A DNA stretch of 64,000 nucleotides from SIG455 sp045589495 (GTDB lineage Bacteria > Bacillota > Clostridia > UMGS1810): positions 51,810-115,809 of the forward strand of contig JAZNPF010000035.1 of assembly GCA_045589495.1 (NCBI GenBank), given 5' to 3'. The position numbers and the translations under genes are program-made. This document shows positions 7,791 to 17,308 of this stretch, piece after piece (position 1 is the stretch's first letter; the number at the start of each line of letters is the position of its first letter). Below the pieces are notes generated by a model that saw only the letters and a list, made by a program, of their open reading frames with translations, searched no databases and was not told the origin of the DNA.

Positions 7791-10700
7791 TTATTCAGCA
7801 ACTACACCGTTGAAGTTAATTGTGTAAATTTCACCATCAACGTCAATTTTAGCTGTTGTATTACCGAGAACAAGGCTAACAAGATAGTCCATATTACCAT
7901 TATCTACAAATGCTGTTTTGTCAACAAATCCACCACCATTTTTCTCTGTCAAAACAGTTGCAGTACCAAGACCATCAAGGTTAAGAATTGCATAGTAAGC
8001 AGGTGCAGCATCGTAACCAGCAGCAGAGTAGTCAATAGCTTTAGCAGTACCTGTTACATAAATGTCTTTGCCATTCTGATTAACAACGAAACTTCCAATT
8101 TCAGCAACAGTTTTGCCATAGTGTGTACCTGTAGATTTAGAAGCGAGAACAGCAGGGATATCAACGCGTGCGTCGATAGAGATTACGTCTACAACGTCGC
8201 CATCAACGTATCTTGCGAGGAATGCATTACCTTCACCGTCTTCAGGATCAACTACTTTACCACCAGCATAAGAACCTACGTCGATCATAACTTTTCTAGA
8301 GTTAGCATTGTTAACTCTGTACTCGTTTGTAGCAGATTCGATTTCGATTGTACCGCCAGTTGTGTAGATTTCGTTCTTATCGAACTCTTTGTTGCTAATA
8401 CCTGCTTTGAACTTAGTAGCATCGCTACCAGTACCGTAAGCATCACCAAAAGCGAGGTCGATAGAACCGATAGCTACGAATCCGTTGTTAACTACGTTAG
8501 CAATAGGAGCGATAACGATAGCGTTACCAGCTTCATCTGCTGTGTAGAGAAGAACTGAACCGATACCGAAGTCAGCGTCACCAACGATTGATGTTGCTGT
8601 TTCAGAACCGTATACAGAATTGTCCAAACCGTCTTTAAATTCGTCAGCGAGGAGAGTATCTTCTGTTACGAGGATTGCTTTTTCTTCGTCAATACCGTTT
8701 TCAACTAATGTAATGTTGTATGCTTCGTCACCATTAGCATCTGTTGTTTTAGCAACGCCTGTTACAACAGCCCAACCGTCAACAGAAGAACCAATTGCAT
8801 TACCACCATCGTAAAGGATAGCAGCGATTGCTTCGTCTACATCGTGTTCTTCAACAACGATAGCACTGTATTTAGCATCGTCAACGAGTGTGTCAACACC
8901 AACAACTTTAGATTTTTCGAGGTCGCTGTTGAGTGAGAATACAACTGTGCTGTTGTCAAATCTGCCAGCACCTAATTTCATTGTGTTTGCATTGTAGTAA
9001 GCATTAGCAACGTCTGCTACTGTGAAACGTTCGCTTACACCCTGAGGTGTGAGTTCTGTGATTTCACCGCTAGCGTTTGCTTTGTACTGAACTACACGGC
9101 CTGCGATAGCAGCACCTTTAGTAGCAGGTGTACCGAAGATGTCTTCGAGGTAATCACCAATTTTAACACCATTAGAAGCGCCTGTAATATCGAAAGATGT
9201 AGCATCAAGGTCATCCATGATATTGTATGTTGTGCCTCTCTTGTAAGATTTGAGTTCGTCGTTCTTATCTCTTACTTTAACAGTTTCAGCGATGTTGTAA
9301 ACAACAGCCTGACCGTCTTTATTGAGCATTTTGATCTGGCATACATCTTCATCAACGCCACCAGATGCTACTTTTGCAACAAGGATAATACCGAGGTTAC
9401 CAGAAGCAGCTTTTGTTCCGTCGAAATCAAAGATTCTGCCGTTGATATCGAGGTAGAAAGCACCTTCAGATGCGATATTGATTTTACCATCTGTGTATTC
9501 ATTAGATACTGTGTATACAGCGTCACCGATTGTTGCTTTTTTGCCAGAAGCATTGTTAGCATCCCAAGCAGTAACTGTACCTTCAACTACACTTTCACCG
9601 AGAACTACGATGTCAATGTATTTAGTGGGATTGTAAGGAGTTGTTACGTTGTCAGAAATAACTGCGAGAACGTCGCCGAGTTTGATGTCTTCGAAAGCTA
9701 CATCATTGCCATCAACGTCTTTGATTGTGATATCATATTCAACTTCTTCAGCATCAAGACGGAATCTCTTGTTGATTCTGAGTGTGTTTTCGTTGATATC
9801 TTCAACAACATAGTGTTTGTACTCTTCAACTGCGATCATATCATATCTGTCATCGTCATTCCAGTCTGATAAAGTAACTTTAGCAGCTCTGGTTGCAGCA
9901 GCAGCTTTGAGGTATGCAAGGTTGTATGTTGTGCTGTCGTTAACGTTGTTCCAGAGAATGCTGGGGTTATCAACAACATCAAGTTTTACAGAGTTTTTAG
10001 CATCATCTGCAAAGTAAGCAATTGTGTTTTTGCCAGCATTAGCGATGTTTGTTCTGTCACCTGTGTCGATATCGCTAAGAGCGATTTCTACAGATTTAGA
10101 AGCACCGTCAGCAACTGCAGCGATTGCAACGTATTTGTTACCATCTTCCTGAACAAAGATAACTGCTTTTTTACCGAGTAAATCAGCAACGTCTGTGTCA
10201 CCTACGCCGATACCTTTAGTGTAATCAAGGTAATCGCCTGTGATAGTAAACTCTTTGTTTGTTGTTTTGTAGTTGTTGTAAACACGGAATCTGATTGTGT
10301 CTTCAGCAGGATCAGAGCTACCTACGAGGTATGCTTTGTCGTTACCAGTAACAACACCGCCGAGTTTAACTACATCAAATTTAGATGTGAGAAGTGTAAC
10401 TCTTTCTTTGTTGTTTGTTCCGTCCATGATTGAGAAAGTTTTCTCAGAACCGAAACCTGTCTGTTCCATCATAGGAACGTCCAAAGCGTTGTAGATGAGT
10501 TCAGCGATAAGTGAACGTTTAGCAGCGTCTGTCTGAGCAGGAGCACTAACACCTTTAGTAACGCCTGTAGACTGAGCAACTACCATGTAACCTGTGGGGT
10601 AACCACCGCGGTCAGCAGCCATGGGCTCGTAACCGAGTGCTACAACGATCATTTTGATAGCCTGTTCGTATGTAACGGGGCTTTCGGGAGCGAATGTGCC

Positions 10701-11045
10701 ATCGCCCATACCATTGATGATGTTCTGACCTACAGCCATGTTGATGTAGCCAGAAGCCCAGTGATCAGCAGCTACGTCTGTGAAGATTGTAGCGCCTTTA
10801 GCAGCATCACCTTTGATAGCCTGTGCTTCACAAATCATTTTTGTGAATTCAGCTCTGGTGATTGTGTTGTCAGGGTTGAAGTTACCCTGATCGTCGCCGC
10901 CTACGATACCGAGAGCAGCGATTGTGTTAACTGCGTTTGCATAGTCAGCATCTTCGTTAACGTCAGGGAATGCTGCGAAAGCAACAGTGCTGAGCATCAT
11001 TGAAAATACTACAACTAACGCGAGTACTTTTTTGAGATTTTTCAT
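7791..11045 (-). CDS. Large secreted SLH-domain protein, probable S-layer protein
   Basis: 1084-residue exported protein. Residues 1-24 are a signal peptide (KK at 4-5, hydrophobic core, AFA cleavage). Three SLH domains follow: about 26-70 (AFPDVNEDADYANAVNTIA), about 86-130 (FTDVAADHWASGYINMA, VTYEQAIKMIV) and about 145-195 (GGYPTGYMVV...LIYNALD). SLH triplets bind pyruvylated secondary cell-wall polymer and anchor the protein to peptidoglycan. The remaining 880 residues are Asp/Gly/Val/Thr-rich beta-type sequence, acidic and nearly free of Cys, as in S-layer assembly regions. GGAGG precedes ATG 11045. A promoter and a leader of about 317 nt with several hairpins suggest strong expression of a stable mRNA. 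A paralogue with the same SLH layout and the same MMEQTGFG junction lies at 45706-48303. Whether this one forms the lattice is inferred from size and leader. Confidence 0.88.
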   Translation of the reverse strand: MKNLKKVLALVVVFSMMLSTVAFAAFPDVNEDADYANAVNTIAALGIVGGDDQGNFNPDNTITRAEFTKMICEAQAIKGDAAKGATIFTDVAADHWASGYINMAVGQNIINGMGDGTFAPESPVTYEQAIKMIVVALGYEPMAADRGGYPTGYMVVAQSTGVTKGVSAPAQTDAAKRSLIAELIYNALDVPMMEQTGFGSEKTFSIMDGTNNKERVTLLTSKFDVVKLGGVVTGNDKAYLVGSSDPAEDTIRFRVYNNYKTTNKEFTITGDYLDYTKGIGVGDTDVADLLGKKAVIFVQEDGNKYVAIAAVADGASKSVEIALSDIDTGDRTNIANAGKNTIAYFADDAKNSVKLDVVDNPSILWNNVNDSTTYNLAYLKAAAATRAAKVTLSDWNDDDRYDMIAVEEYKHYVVEDINENTLRINKRFRLDAEEVEYDITIKDVDGNDVAFEDIKLGDVLAVISDNVTTPYNPTKYIDIVVLGESVVEGTVTAWDANNASGKKATIGDAVYTVSNEYTDGKINIASEGAFYLDINGRIFDFDGTKAASGNLGIILVAKVASGGVDEDVCQIKMLNKDGQAVVYNIAETVKVRDKNDELKSYKRGTTYNIMDDLDATSFDITGASNGVKIGDYLEDIFGTPATKGAAIAGRVVQYKANASGEITELTPQGVSERFTVADVANAYYNANTMKLGAGRFDNSTVVFSLNSDLEKSKVVGVDTLVDDAKYSAIVVEEHDVDEAIAAILYDGGNAIGSSVDGWAVVTGVAKTTDANGDEAYNITLVENGIDEEKAILVTEDTLLADEFKDGLDNSVYGSETATSIVGDADFGIGSVLLYTADEAGNAIVIAPIANVVNNGFVAIGSIDLAFGDAYGTGSDATKFKAGISNKEFDKNEIYTTGGTIEIESATNEYRVNNANSRKVMIDVGSYAGGKVVDPEDGEGNAFLARYVDGDVVDVISIDARVDIPAVLASKSTGTHYGKTVAEIGSFVVNQNGKDIYVTGTAKAIDYSAAGYDAAPAYYAILNLDGLGTATVLTEKNGGGFVDKTAFVDNGNMDYLVSLVLGNTTAKIDVDGEIYTINFNGVVAE

Positions 11046-11362
11046 AGTCTCAAATCCTCCTTAAAATATTTTTTTGAAAGAGATTACGTTTTTTAGTGTT
11101 AACCGGCCGCATCTCTTTCATATACAACCAGACACATACACTAGAAATACTTCTAGTTTATGCATTGATTATAACACCACTAAAATGCCACGTCAATGCA
11201 CAATTTATTGTTGTAACAAAACTGTAAAGATAGGGGTTTTCAATGAAAATCCCTTTCCTTGCAGTTTTGATATAACACGTATGTACGGCACTGCAAACAT
11301 CTGTGTACCTATTATATATATTATATAATATGCACACATATCCACAGTAAACCATTTTCTAC
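11046..11362 (-). promoter_or_regulatory. Long structured 5' leader of the SLH gene
   Basis: About 317 nt lie between the predicted transcription start and the ATG. The leader contains a GAAAGAGAT...ATCTCTTTC stem (11076-11119) just above the ribosome site, a CTAGAA-rich palindrome (11141-11156) and a long imperfect hairpin (11218-11268) whose apex is GGGGTTTTC/GAAAATCCC. It matches no riboswitch I know; long leaders that stabilise the message are common for S-layer genes. Confidence 0.6.
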
Positions 11363-11368
11363 CTTACT

Positions 11369-11397
11369 ATTTTATATTTTTTATGGTTGTATGTCAA
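11369..11397 (-). promoter_or_regulatory. Promoter of the SLH/S-layer gene
   Basis: On the minus strand: TTGACA (11397-11392), 17-nt spacer, TAAAAT (11374-11369). Confidence 0.75.
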
Positions 11398-11480
11398 GAA
11401 TTTTTTATAAGTTTTCAGTTTTTGCACAATTTTTTGTTGCGTGTATATAAATATATTATATATAAAGGAAAGAATTTTAC

Positions 11481-11552
11481 GGGCGGATGTGGGCATCCGC
11501 CCCTACGGTATATCCCTATACGATATGTAGGGGACGATGCCTACATCGTCCC
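11481..11552. repeat. Two REP-like hairpins downstream of glgP
   Basis: GGGCGGATG/CATCCGCCC (11481-11502) and GGGACGATG/CATCGTCCC (11531-11552) each have a 4-nt loop and a flanking CTAC or GTAG. The two are related but not identical, with stems that differ yet pair. They lie just past the glgP stop and may end or protect the malQ-glgP transcript. Confidence 0.6.
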
Positions 11553-11557
11553 GCACA

Positions 11558-13798
11558 TTATAATTTCCATATATCTTTATTATATTCAGCAACTGTTCTG
11601 TCTGATGAGAAATATCTTGCTTTTGAAATATTAACAAGTGTTTTCCGTGCCCATGCCGAACGGTTTTCATAATCTGCAAACGCTTTATCCTTTGTTTTAA
11701 CATAATCGTCAAAATCAAGGAGTGACATAAAATAATCCTTATTTATAAGGTCGCTCTGGAGTCTGCGGAGTGATGTTCCATCACCGATTTTAAGCATAGC
11801 GGTATCGGATATAAAATCTACCGCACGGCGGATATCGGGATTTTTGCTGTAAAGCGCACGGGGATTATACCTGCCGCTTTTATAAAGCGATATTACCTCT
11901 TCGGCACTTTTTCCGAAAATATAAATATTATCTCTGCCGACAAAATCGGCTATTTCAACATTGGCACCGTCGAGCGTACCGAGAGTTACAGCTCCGTTGA
12001 GCATAAATTTCATATTACCAGTTCCGCTGGCTTCTTTTGACGCAAGCGAAATCTGTTCGGATATATCGCACGCAGGGATAAGTTTCTCTGCAACGGTTAC
12101 GTTATAGTTTTCTATCATTACAACCGTCATATACTCACTCGCAACAGGGTCGGCAGCAATGATTTTGGACAGGCAGAGTATAAGGTGGATAATATCCTTT
12201 GCCATGGTGTACGAAGGCGCCGCTTTTGCCGCAAATATAAAAGTGAGATGGCGGTCCGGATATTTTCCGTCTTTAATATCGAGATATTTCTTTATTATAT
12301 AGAGCGCATTGAGTTGCTGGCGTTTATACTCGTGCAGACGCTTTGCCTGAATATCGAATATAGAATCTTCACGCAGAACTATGCCCTCTTTTTTCATAAG
12401 AAACTCTTTGAGACGGAGTTTGTTTCTTGTTTTTATATGCATTAGTGCAGAAAGTACGTCGGTGTCATTTTCGTACATTGCAAGGTCTTTCAGGCGGTCG
12501 GCATCGGTTAAAAATCCATCGCCGGTTAAACTGCGTATCAGTTCGGTAAGGTCGGGGTTTGCGCCAATCAGCCATCTGCGGAACGTAATTCCGTTAGTTT
12601 TGTTATTGAACTTATCGGGATAGATGTCATAAAACTTTTTAAGTTCCACATTCTTTAAAATTTCCGTATGCAATGCCGCAACACCGTTTACGCTGAACGA
12701 AAAGTGTATGGCAAGATGTGCCATGTGAACTAAATCATTCTGCACGATTGCACACGTTTCATCTGCTCCTTTTACAATAAGGTCTAATCTGCGGATTATA
12801 TCCATAATCTCGGGAACGGCTTCCTCAAGATAACGAACGGGCCACTTTTCAAGTGCTTCGGCAAGGATTGTGTGGTTTGTATATGCACACACATTACGCA
12901 CTATTTCAGCCGCTTCGGTAAAATCTATGCCGCGCTCCGTTAATAGACGAACAAGTTCGGGAATTACCATTGCAGGATGGGTGTCGTTAATCTGTACCAC
13001 GGCATATTCGGCAAGGTCATGAAGATTTGAACCGCGTTCCGACGCCTCGTCCAGAATAAGTTGGGCTGCACAACTTACCATAAAATACTGCTGATACACA
13101 CGCAATTTTTTGCCGTCGTCATCACTGTCATCAGGATACAGAAACAGAGTCAGGTTGGCATCGACATCTTTTTTGTCAAAAGCAATTCCGTCTTTTATAA
13201 TACTTTCACTCACTGTTTCGGCATCAAACAGACGCAGCCGGTTCGATTTATTACCATAACCGGTGACGGTCAAATCATAAAGCCGTGACTTTAATGTAAA
13301 ATCTTTAAACTTGACTGCATACTGCGTGTCTGTGCGCTGCAGACAGTTTTTACCCTCTATCCAGTAATCAGGCATCTCTGTCTGTTTGTTGTTCTTGAAC
13401 TTCTGCGCAAAAAGTCCGCAATGGTAACACAAGCCCACACCGTCAGCATACAACCCTAAAGTTGCGGCTGAATCCATAAAGCATGCTGCAAGTCTTCCAA
13501 GACCGCCATTACCGAGTGACGGTTCAGGTTCTATCGCCTCTATTTCGGCAAGCGATTTGCCCACAGATTTAAGTTCCTCTGCAACCGCACCGTAAAGGCC
13601 CAGATTGATTAAATTTGACGAAAGCAGTTTGCCTATCAAAAATTCTGCAGAAATGTAATATAATTTCTTTTTGCCGTTATTGTAACCTCTGTCTTTGATA
13701 TGTTCTGCAGTAAACGAAAGCAGGGCTTCGTATATCTCTCTGTCGGAAGAGGTGGAAAGCGGTTTACCATTGATTTTTTCAAAATATTCGTTAAACAT
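11558..13798 (-). CDS. glgP: Glycogen/starch/maltodextrin phosphorylase
   Basis: PLP-dependent phosphorylase that releases glucose-1-phosphate from alpha-1,4-glucans. Diagnostic segments are PEPSLGNGGLGRLAACF near the N-terminus, QINDTHPA, KRLHEYKRQ, and the PLP-lysine region SGTGNMKFMLNGA followed by GTLDGANVE. At 746 aa it is somewhat shorter than classical glycogen phosphorylases (about 800), typical of clostridial forms. The frame extends to 13855, but GAAAGG precedes ATG 13798, giving MFNEYFEK. This start overlaps the malQ stop by 8 bp, so the two genes are cotranscribed and probably translationally coupled. With MalQ it would turn maltodextrins or stored glycogen into glucose-1-phosphate and glucose. 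Confidence 0.93.
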   Translation of the reverse strand: MFNEYFEKINGKPLSTSSDREIYEALLSFTAEHIKDRGYNNGKKKLYYISAEFLIGKLLSSNLINLGLYGAVAEELKSVGKSLAEIEAIEPEPSLGNGGLGRLAACFMDSAATLGLYADGVGLCYHCGLFAQKFKNNKQTEMPDYWIEGKNCLQRTDTQYAVKFKDFTLKSRLYDLTVTGYGNKSNRLRLFDAETVSESIIKDGIAFDKKDVDANLTLFLYPDDSDDDGKKLRVYQQYFMVSCAAQLILDEASERGSNLHDLAEYAVVQINDTHPAMVIPELVRLLTERGIDFTEAAEIVRNVCAYTNHTILAEALEKWPVRYLEEAVPEIMDIIRRLDLIVKGADETCAIVQNDLVHMAHLAIHFSFSVNGVAALHTEILKNVELKKFYDIYPDKFNNKTNGITFRRWLIGANPDLTELIRSLTGDGFLTDADRLKDLAMYENDTDVLSALMHIKTRNKLRLKEFLMKKEGIVLREDSIFDIQAKRLHEYKRQQLNALYIIKKYLDIKDGKYPDRHLTFIFAAKAAPSYTMAKDIIHLILCLSKIIAADPVASEYMTVVMIENYNVTVAEKLIPACDISEQISLASKEASGTGNMKFMLNGAVTLGTLDGANVEIADFVGRDNIYIFGKSAEEVISLYKSGRYNPRALYSKNPDIRRAVDFISDTAMLKIGDGTSLRRLQSDLINKDYFMSLLDFDDYVKTKDKAFADYENRSAWARKTLVNISKARYFSSDRTVAEYNKDIWKL

Positions 13799-15299
13799 TT
13801 TTATCTGCCTTTCTGATATTATTATTTCTGCCGTAAAGTTCGGTGATTTTTGCAATCTCTGCGGCGGTTTTATCGCTAAGTTTGTCTGCGTCCATACGCC
13901 AACGCCAGTTTTTCCCTAATGTGCCTGGTGTGTTTATGCGTGCGTCGTTACCCAGCATCAGCCAGTCCTGAACGGGAATTATGCAAGTGTCTGCAACGCT
14001 TGCCATAGCAAGACGCACAATACCTTTGCAAATCTTGTCCTTATCTTTTGCGTTAATCCCCATATAGTCGGCTGAATGGGAAATATCGCTCTGCTTAGCC
14101 TCGTGTACCCAACCGAGAGTGGTGGGATTGTCGTGAGTGCCGGTGTAAACAACGCAGTTTCTTATATAATTATGCGGGAGATAATCGCTCCCCTCACGCG
14201 AGTCAAACGCAAACTGCAAAACTTTCATTCCGGCATATCCCGTTTCAGCGAGAAGTTTTCTTACATCGTCCGTTATAAATCCCAAATCCTCGGCTATAAT
14301 ATTTAAATCGGTACATTTTTTATTGAGCGATTTAAATAAATCCGAACCGCATCCTTTGCGCCACTTACCGCTGCGGGCGGTTTTGCTTGATGCGTCTATT
14401 TCATAGTAACTTTCAAATCCTCTGAAATGGTCTATACGCACAACGTCATACAAACGCATACTGCGTTTCATTCGTTCTGCCCACCATTCGTAATCAGTTT
14501 CGGAGTGAACAGACCATTCATAAACGGGATTCCCCCACAATTGCCCGTCAGGAGAGAACGAATCCGGCGGACACCCTGCAACATGGGTGGGCAGGCGTTT
14601 TTCATCAAGCCGGAAAAGTTCAGGCTTACTCCACACCTCTGCACTGTCAAGCGCCGTGTATATCGGCATATCTCCTATTATTTCTATACCTTTCCCGTTT
14701 GCGTAATTTTTAATCTCCGTCCATTGTTTCATAAATTCGTACTGGACAAATTTTTGATATTCAATCTCGTCTGCAAGTTCATCAAGCAACGGATTAAGAG
14801 CAGTTTTATCTCTCATACGGATTGGCGTATCCCATTTTTCAAGCGAAGCACCGCCAAAATGGTTTTTAACCGCCATAAACTGTGCATAATCGTCCAGCCA
14901 GTATTTTTCTTCGTTTATAAAATGGTCATAATCTCCGTTTTTCTTAAATCTCAAGAACGCTTTGTATAAAATATCTTGACGTGTTTTATATAAAAATCCG
15001 TAATCAATTCCTTTTCCGGCCGGAACTTTTTCAAAATATTGCTCACATTCATTCTCTGTAAGAAGTCCATCTGCGCACAAAGTGTCTATATCTATAAAAT
15101 ACGGATTCCCCGCAAAAACGGACGGACTCTGATACGGCGAATCACCATAAGATGTCGGTCCCAGCGGCAGTATCTGCCAATAAGACTGAGCCGCTTTGCA
15201 AAGAAAATCTGTAAACTTTTTTGCCTCTTTTGAAAAACAACCTATCCCTCCGCGCGACGGCAACGAAAACACAGGCAGCAAAATTCCGCTTTTTCGCAT
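13791..15299 (-). CDS. malQ: 4-alpha-glucanotransferase (amylomaltase)
   Basis: GH77 enzyme that transfers alpha-1,4-glucan segments between maltodextrins. The 502-aa length is standard. Conserved parts visible are LPVFSLPSRGGIG at the N-terminus, the region QILPLGPTSYGDSPYQS, VRIDHFRGFESY with the catalytic nucleophile Asp, IAEDLG with the acid/base Glu, and YTGTHDNPTTLGW. GAAAGGA precedes the ATG. First gene of a two-gene operon with glgP, which starts inside its last codons. I could not place a convincing promoter in the 90 bp upstream, which are shared with the divergent tRNA-Arg/tmcAL unit. Confidence 0.95.
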   Translation of the reverse strand: MRKSGILLPVFSLPSRGGIGCFSKEAKKFTDFLCKAAQSYWQILPLGPTSYGDSPYQSPSVFAGNPYFIDIDTLCADGLLTENECEQYFEKVPAGKGIDYGFLYKTRQDILYKAFLRFKKNGDYDHFINEEKYWLDDYAQFMAVKNHFGGASLEKWDTPIRMRDKTALNPLLDELADEIEYQKFVQYEFMKQWTEIKNYANGKGIEIIGDMPIYTALDSAEVWSKPELFRLDEKRLPTHVAGCPPDSFSPDGQLWGNPVYEWSVHSETDYEWWAERMKRSMRLYDVVRIDHFRGFESYYEIDASSKTARSGKWRKGCGSDLFKSLNKKCTDLNIIAEDLGFITDDVRKLLAETGYAGMKVLQFAFDSREGSDYLPHNYIRNCVVYTGTHDNPTTLGWVHEAKQSDISHSADYMGINAKDKDKICKGIVRLAMASVADTCIIPVQDWLMLGNDARINTPGTLGKNWRWRMDADKLSDKTAAEIAKITELYGRNNNIRKADKNV

Positions 15300-15389
15300 A
15301 TATGTTGTCCTTTCGTTTTTTGTTATTATGCCACTGTTGGGATTTATTATGTGAAAATCAAAATCAATTTTTTCGACATATCTATCTTC

Positions 15390-15418
15390 TTGACACGTTT
15401 TTATCTTTTATGTATAAT
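15390..15418 (+). promoter_or_regulatory. Promoter of tRNA-Arg(CCG)-tmcAL
   Basis: TTGACA, 17-nt spacer, TATAAT. The predicted start is only a few bases before the tRNA 5' end. Confidence 0.85.
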
Positions 15419-15428
15419 AACCATATAT

Positions 15429-15502
15429 GCGCCTGTAGCTCAGTTGGATAGAGTGTCAGACTCCGACTCTGAAGGTCGTGCGTTCGAATCGCATCAGGCG
15501 TA
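15429..15502 (+). tRNA. tRNA-Arg (anticodon CCG)
   Basis: 74-nt cloverleaf: acceptor GCGCCTG/CAGGCGT (one G-U pair), D arm GCTCAGTTGGATAGAGT, anticodon stem TCAGA/TCTGA with loop CTCCGAC, T arm with GTTCGAATC, discriminator A. CCA is not encoded. It lies 25 bp upstream of tmcAL in the same orientation and probably shares its transcript. Confidence 0.95.
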
Positions 15503-15527
15503 TTTATTTTTTTCAAGGAGAGTCATT

Positions 15528-16682
15528 ATGACTGCAGTAGGCATTATTTGTGAATATAATCCGTTCCACAACGGACATAAATATCAGATTGCACAGGCGA
15601 AGCGACTTTCCGGCTGTGAGGCTTGCGTATGCGTTATGAGTGGTTCTTTTGTCCAGCGCGGTGATGTTGCTGTGTATGATAAATGGACACGTGCAAAAGC
15701 CGCACTTGAAAACGGGGCTGACCTCGTAATTGAACTGCCAGTATGGTATGTTCTTCAGTCTGCCGATATTTTTGCAAAAGGCGGCATGGATATTTTAACA
15801 AAATCCAACCTCGTCAATTCAATAAGTTTCGGCAGCGAATCCGCAGACGCAGATGCACTTATGAACTGCGCCGAAATCCTTACGAAAAAAAACGATTCAT
15901 TGAAATCAAAAATTGATGAACTTATGAAAAGCGGCGCATCATATCCGTCTGCTTTGCAAAATGCCATGGACTGCCTTTATCCGCAGTTTGCCGAATATCT
16001 TGAAAACCCAAACGATATGCTTGGGGTATCATATATAAGTGCTATGATTAAAGCAAATACAGATTTGAAAATATATCCTGTTGCAAGGTGTGGGGCAGAC
16101 CATCACAGTACAGATGCAGACGGAATTTTTGCATCGTCCACCGCAATACGCACCAAAATGGCTGACGGAAATGACTATTCCGAACTTGTCCCCGAAAAGT
16201 TGTCCGCATCTTTATACGATATAAAAAATCTTGAAAATTTCATACTTGGTTTTTACAGAACTTGCGATGCTGAAACTTTAAAAAAACTTCCTCTTATAGA
16301 GGACGGTTTTGAAAACAAACTCAAATCCAGTGCAAGCCAGGCAACAACACTTGATGAATTTTATCAGTCAATGGTGAGCAGACGGTATACATTGAGCCGT
16401 GTCAAACGCACTGTGCTTGCAGGAATTCTTGGTATGGAGAAAAAAAGAAAGTGTGACTATGTGCGTATACTGGGTATGTCGGACAGAGGTGTTTCATTAT
16501 TAAAGGAAAATAAGGAAAAGACATCAATTCCTTTTGTTGTTAAAACGGCTGACTTTACGCCAAACACAAACAGCACGTTTGAATATGACATTTTAGCAAC
16601 GGACATCGCTGCACTTGCGTGTGAAAATGCGCCTTTGCGCAAATCCGGAATGGATTTTTTCACATCTCCGGTAAAAATTTAA
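15528..16682 (+). CDS. tmcAL: tRNA(Met) cytidine acetate ligase (YlbM family)
   Basis: Nucleotidyltransferase-fold enzyme that uses ATP and acetate to form N4-acetylcytidine at the wobble base of elongator tRNA-Met. The N-terminus GIICEYNPFHNGHKYQI carries the family's HxGH nucleotide-binding motif; MSGSFVQRGDVAVYDKW and DLVIELPVWY are also conserved. The 384-aa length is normal. The frame is open through the upstream tRNA, but AAGGAGAG sits just before ATG 15528. Its position directly behind a tRNA gene suits a tRNA-modifying enzyme, although tRNA-Arg is not the known substrate. Confidence 0.9.
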   Translation: MTAVGIICEYNPFHNGHKYQIAQAKRLSGCEACVCVMSGSFVQRGDVAVYDKWTRAKAALENGADLVIELPVWYVLQSADIFAKGGMDILTKSNLVNSISFGSESADADALMNCAEILTKKNDSLKSKIDELMKSGASYPSALQNAMDCLYPQFAEYLENPNDMLGVSYISAMIKANTDLKIYPVARCGADHHSTDADGIFASSTAIRTKMADGNDYSELVPEKLSASLYDIKNLENFILGFYRTCDAETLKKLPLIEDGFENKLKSSASQATTLDEFYQSMVSRRYTLSRVKRTVLAGILGMEKKRKCDYVRILGMSDRGVSLLKENKEKTSIPFVVKTADFTPNTNSTFEYDILATDIAALACENAPLRKSGMDFFTSPVKI

Positions 16683-16690
16683 AAAAATGC

Positions 16691-16719
16691 TTGCATTTTA
16701 TGAAAATACGTGGTAATAT
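16691..16719 (+). promoter_or_regulatory. Promoter of the rimP-nusA-infB operon
   Basis: TTGCAT, 17-nt spacer, TAATAT, placed directly after tmcAL. Confidence 0.6.
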
Positions 16720-16742
16720 ATGTATTGACAATAATTACTTTT

Positions 16743-16779
16743 GCGAAGGAGTGGGTTGACAAACCCACTCTTTCGTTTG
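16743..16779 (+). promoter_or_regulatory. rimP leader hairpin
   Basis: GAGTGGGTT...AACCCACTC is a strong hairpin in the leader just upstream of rimP. Similar hairpins precede rimP/ylxS in other Bacillota. It has T-rich sequence after it (CTCTTTCGTTTG) and could be an attenuator or antitermination site in this NusA-encoding operon. Confidence 0.6.
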
Positions 16780-16810
16780 TATTAAGCAATGATTAGTCAG
16801 GAGTGATGTA

Positions 16811-17287
16811 ATGAAGAAAACCGACGTGTGTGCAGAGATTTTAAAACTTGCTGCACCTATTGCAGACGAAAACGGATGCAAGATTTACGACATCGAATTC
16901 AAAAAAGAGGGCAGCGACTATTTTTTAAGAATTTTTCTTGATATGAAAGATGCTGACAGAAATGTGTCGCTTGACGAGTGCGAGGCAGTATCACGTGCAC
17001 TGTCCGACGTGCTTGACACGTGTGACCCTATCGAGCAGGCGTATATGCTTGAAGTTTCCTCACCCGGTCTTGACAGAGCACTCCGCACCGAAGAACACTT
17101 TGCCGCTTTTATCGGCAGCAGGGTAGACATCGGTCTTTATAAATCGGTAAACGGTTCAAAAACCGTAACGGGCAATCTTAAATCGTTTGAGGACGGCATC
17201 ATAACGCTTGAAACAGAAGGCGGCGAATTTACAATCGCCCAGAGGGAAACAACTTATGTAAAATTAAGCCTTGACGGCATATTTTAA
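16811..17287 (+). CDS. rimP: Ribosome maturation factor RimP
   Basis: 158-aa two-domain factor needed for 30S subunit maturation. Family features are GCKIYDIEFKKEGSDYFLRI, the LDECEAVSRALSDVLD helix and the YMLEVSSPGLDR signature, then an SH3-like C-terminal domain. First gene of the classical rimP-nusA-rnpM-ylxQ-infB-rbfA block. GGAGTGATGTA precedes the ATG. Confidence 0.95.
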   Translation: MKKTDVCAEILKLAAPIADENGCKIYDIEFKKEGSDYFLRIFLDMKDADRNVSLDECEAVSRALSDVLDTCDPIEQAYMLEVSSPGLDRALRTEEHFAAFIGSRVDIGLYKSVNGSKTVTGNLKSFEDGIITLETEGGEFTIAQRETTYVKLSLDGIF

Positions 17288-17308
17288 AATACGGAGGGAT
17301 TTGGAAAA

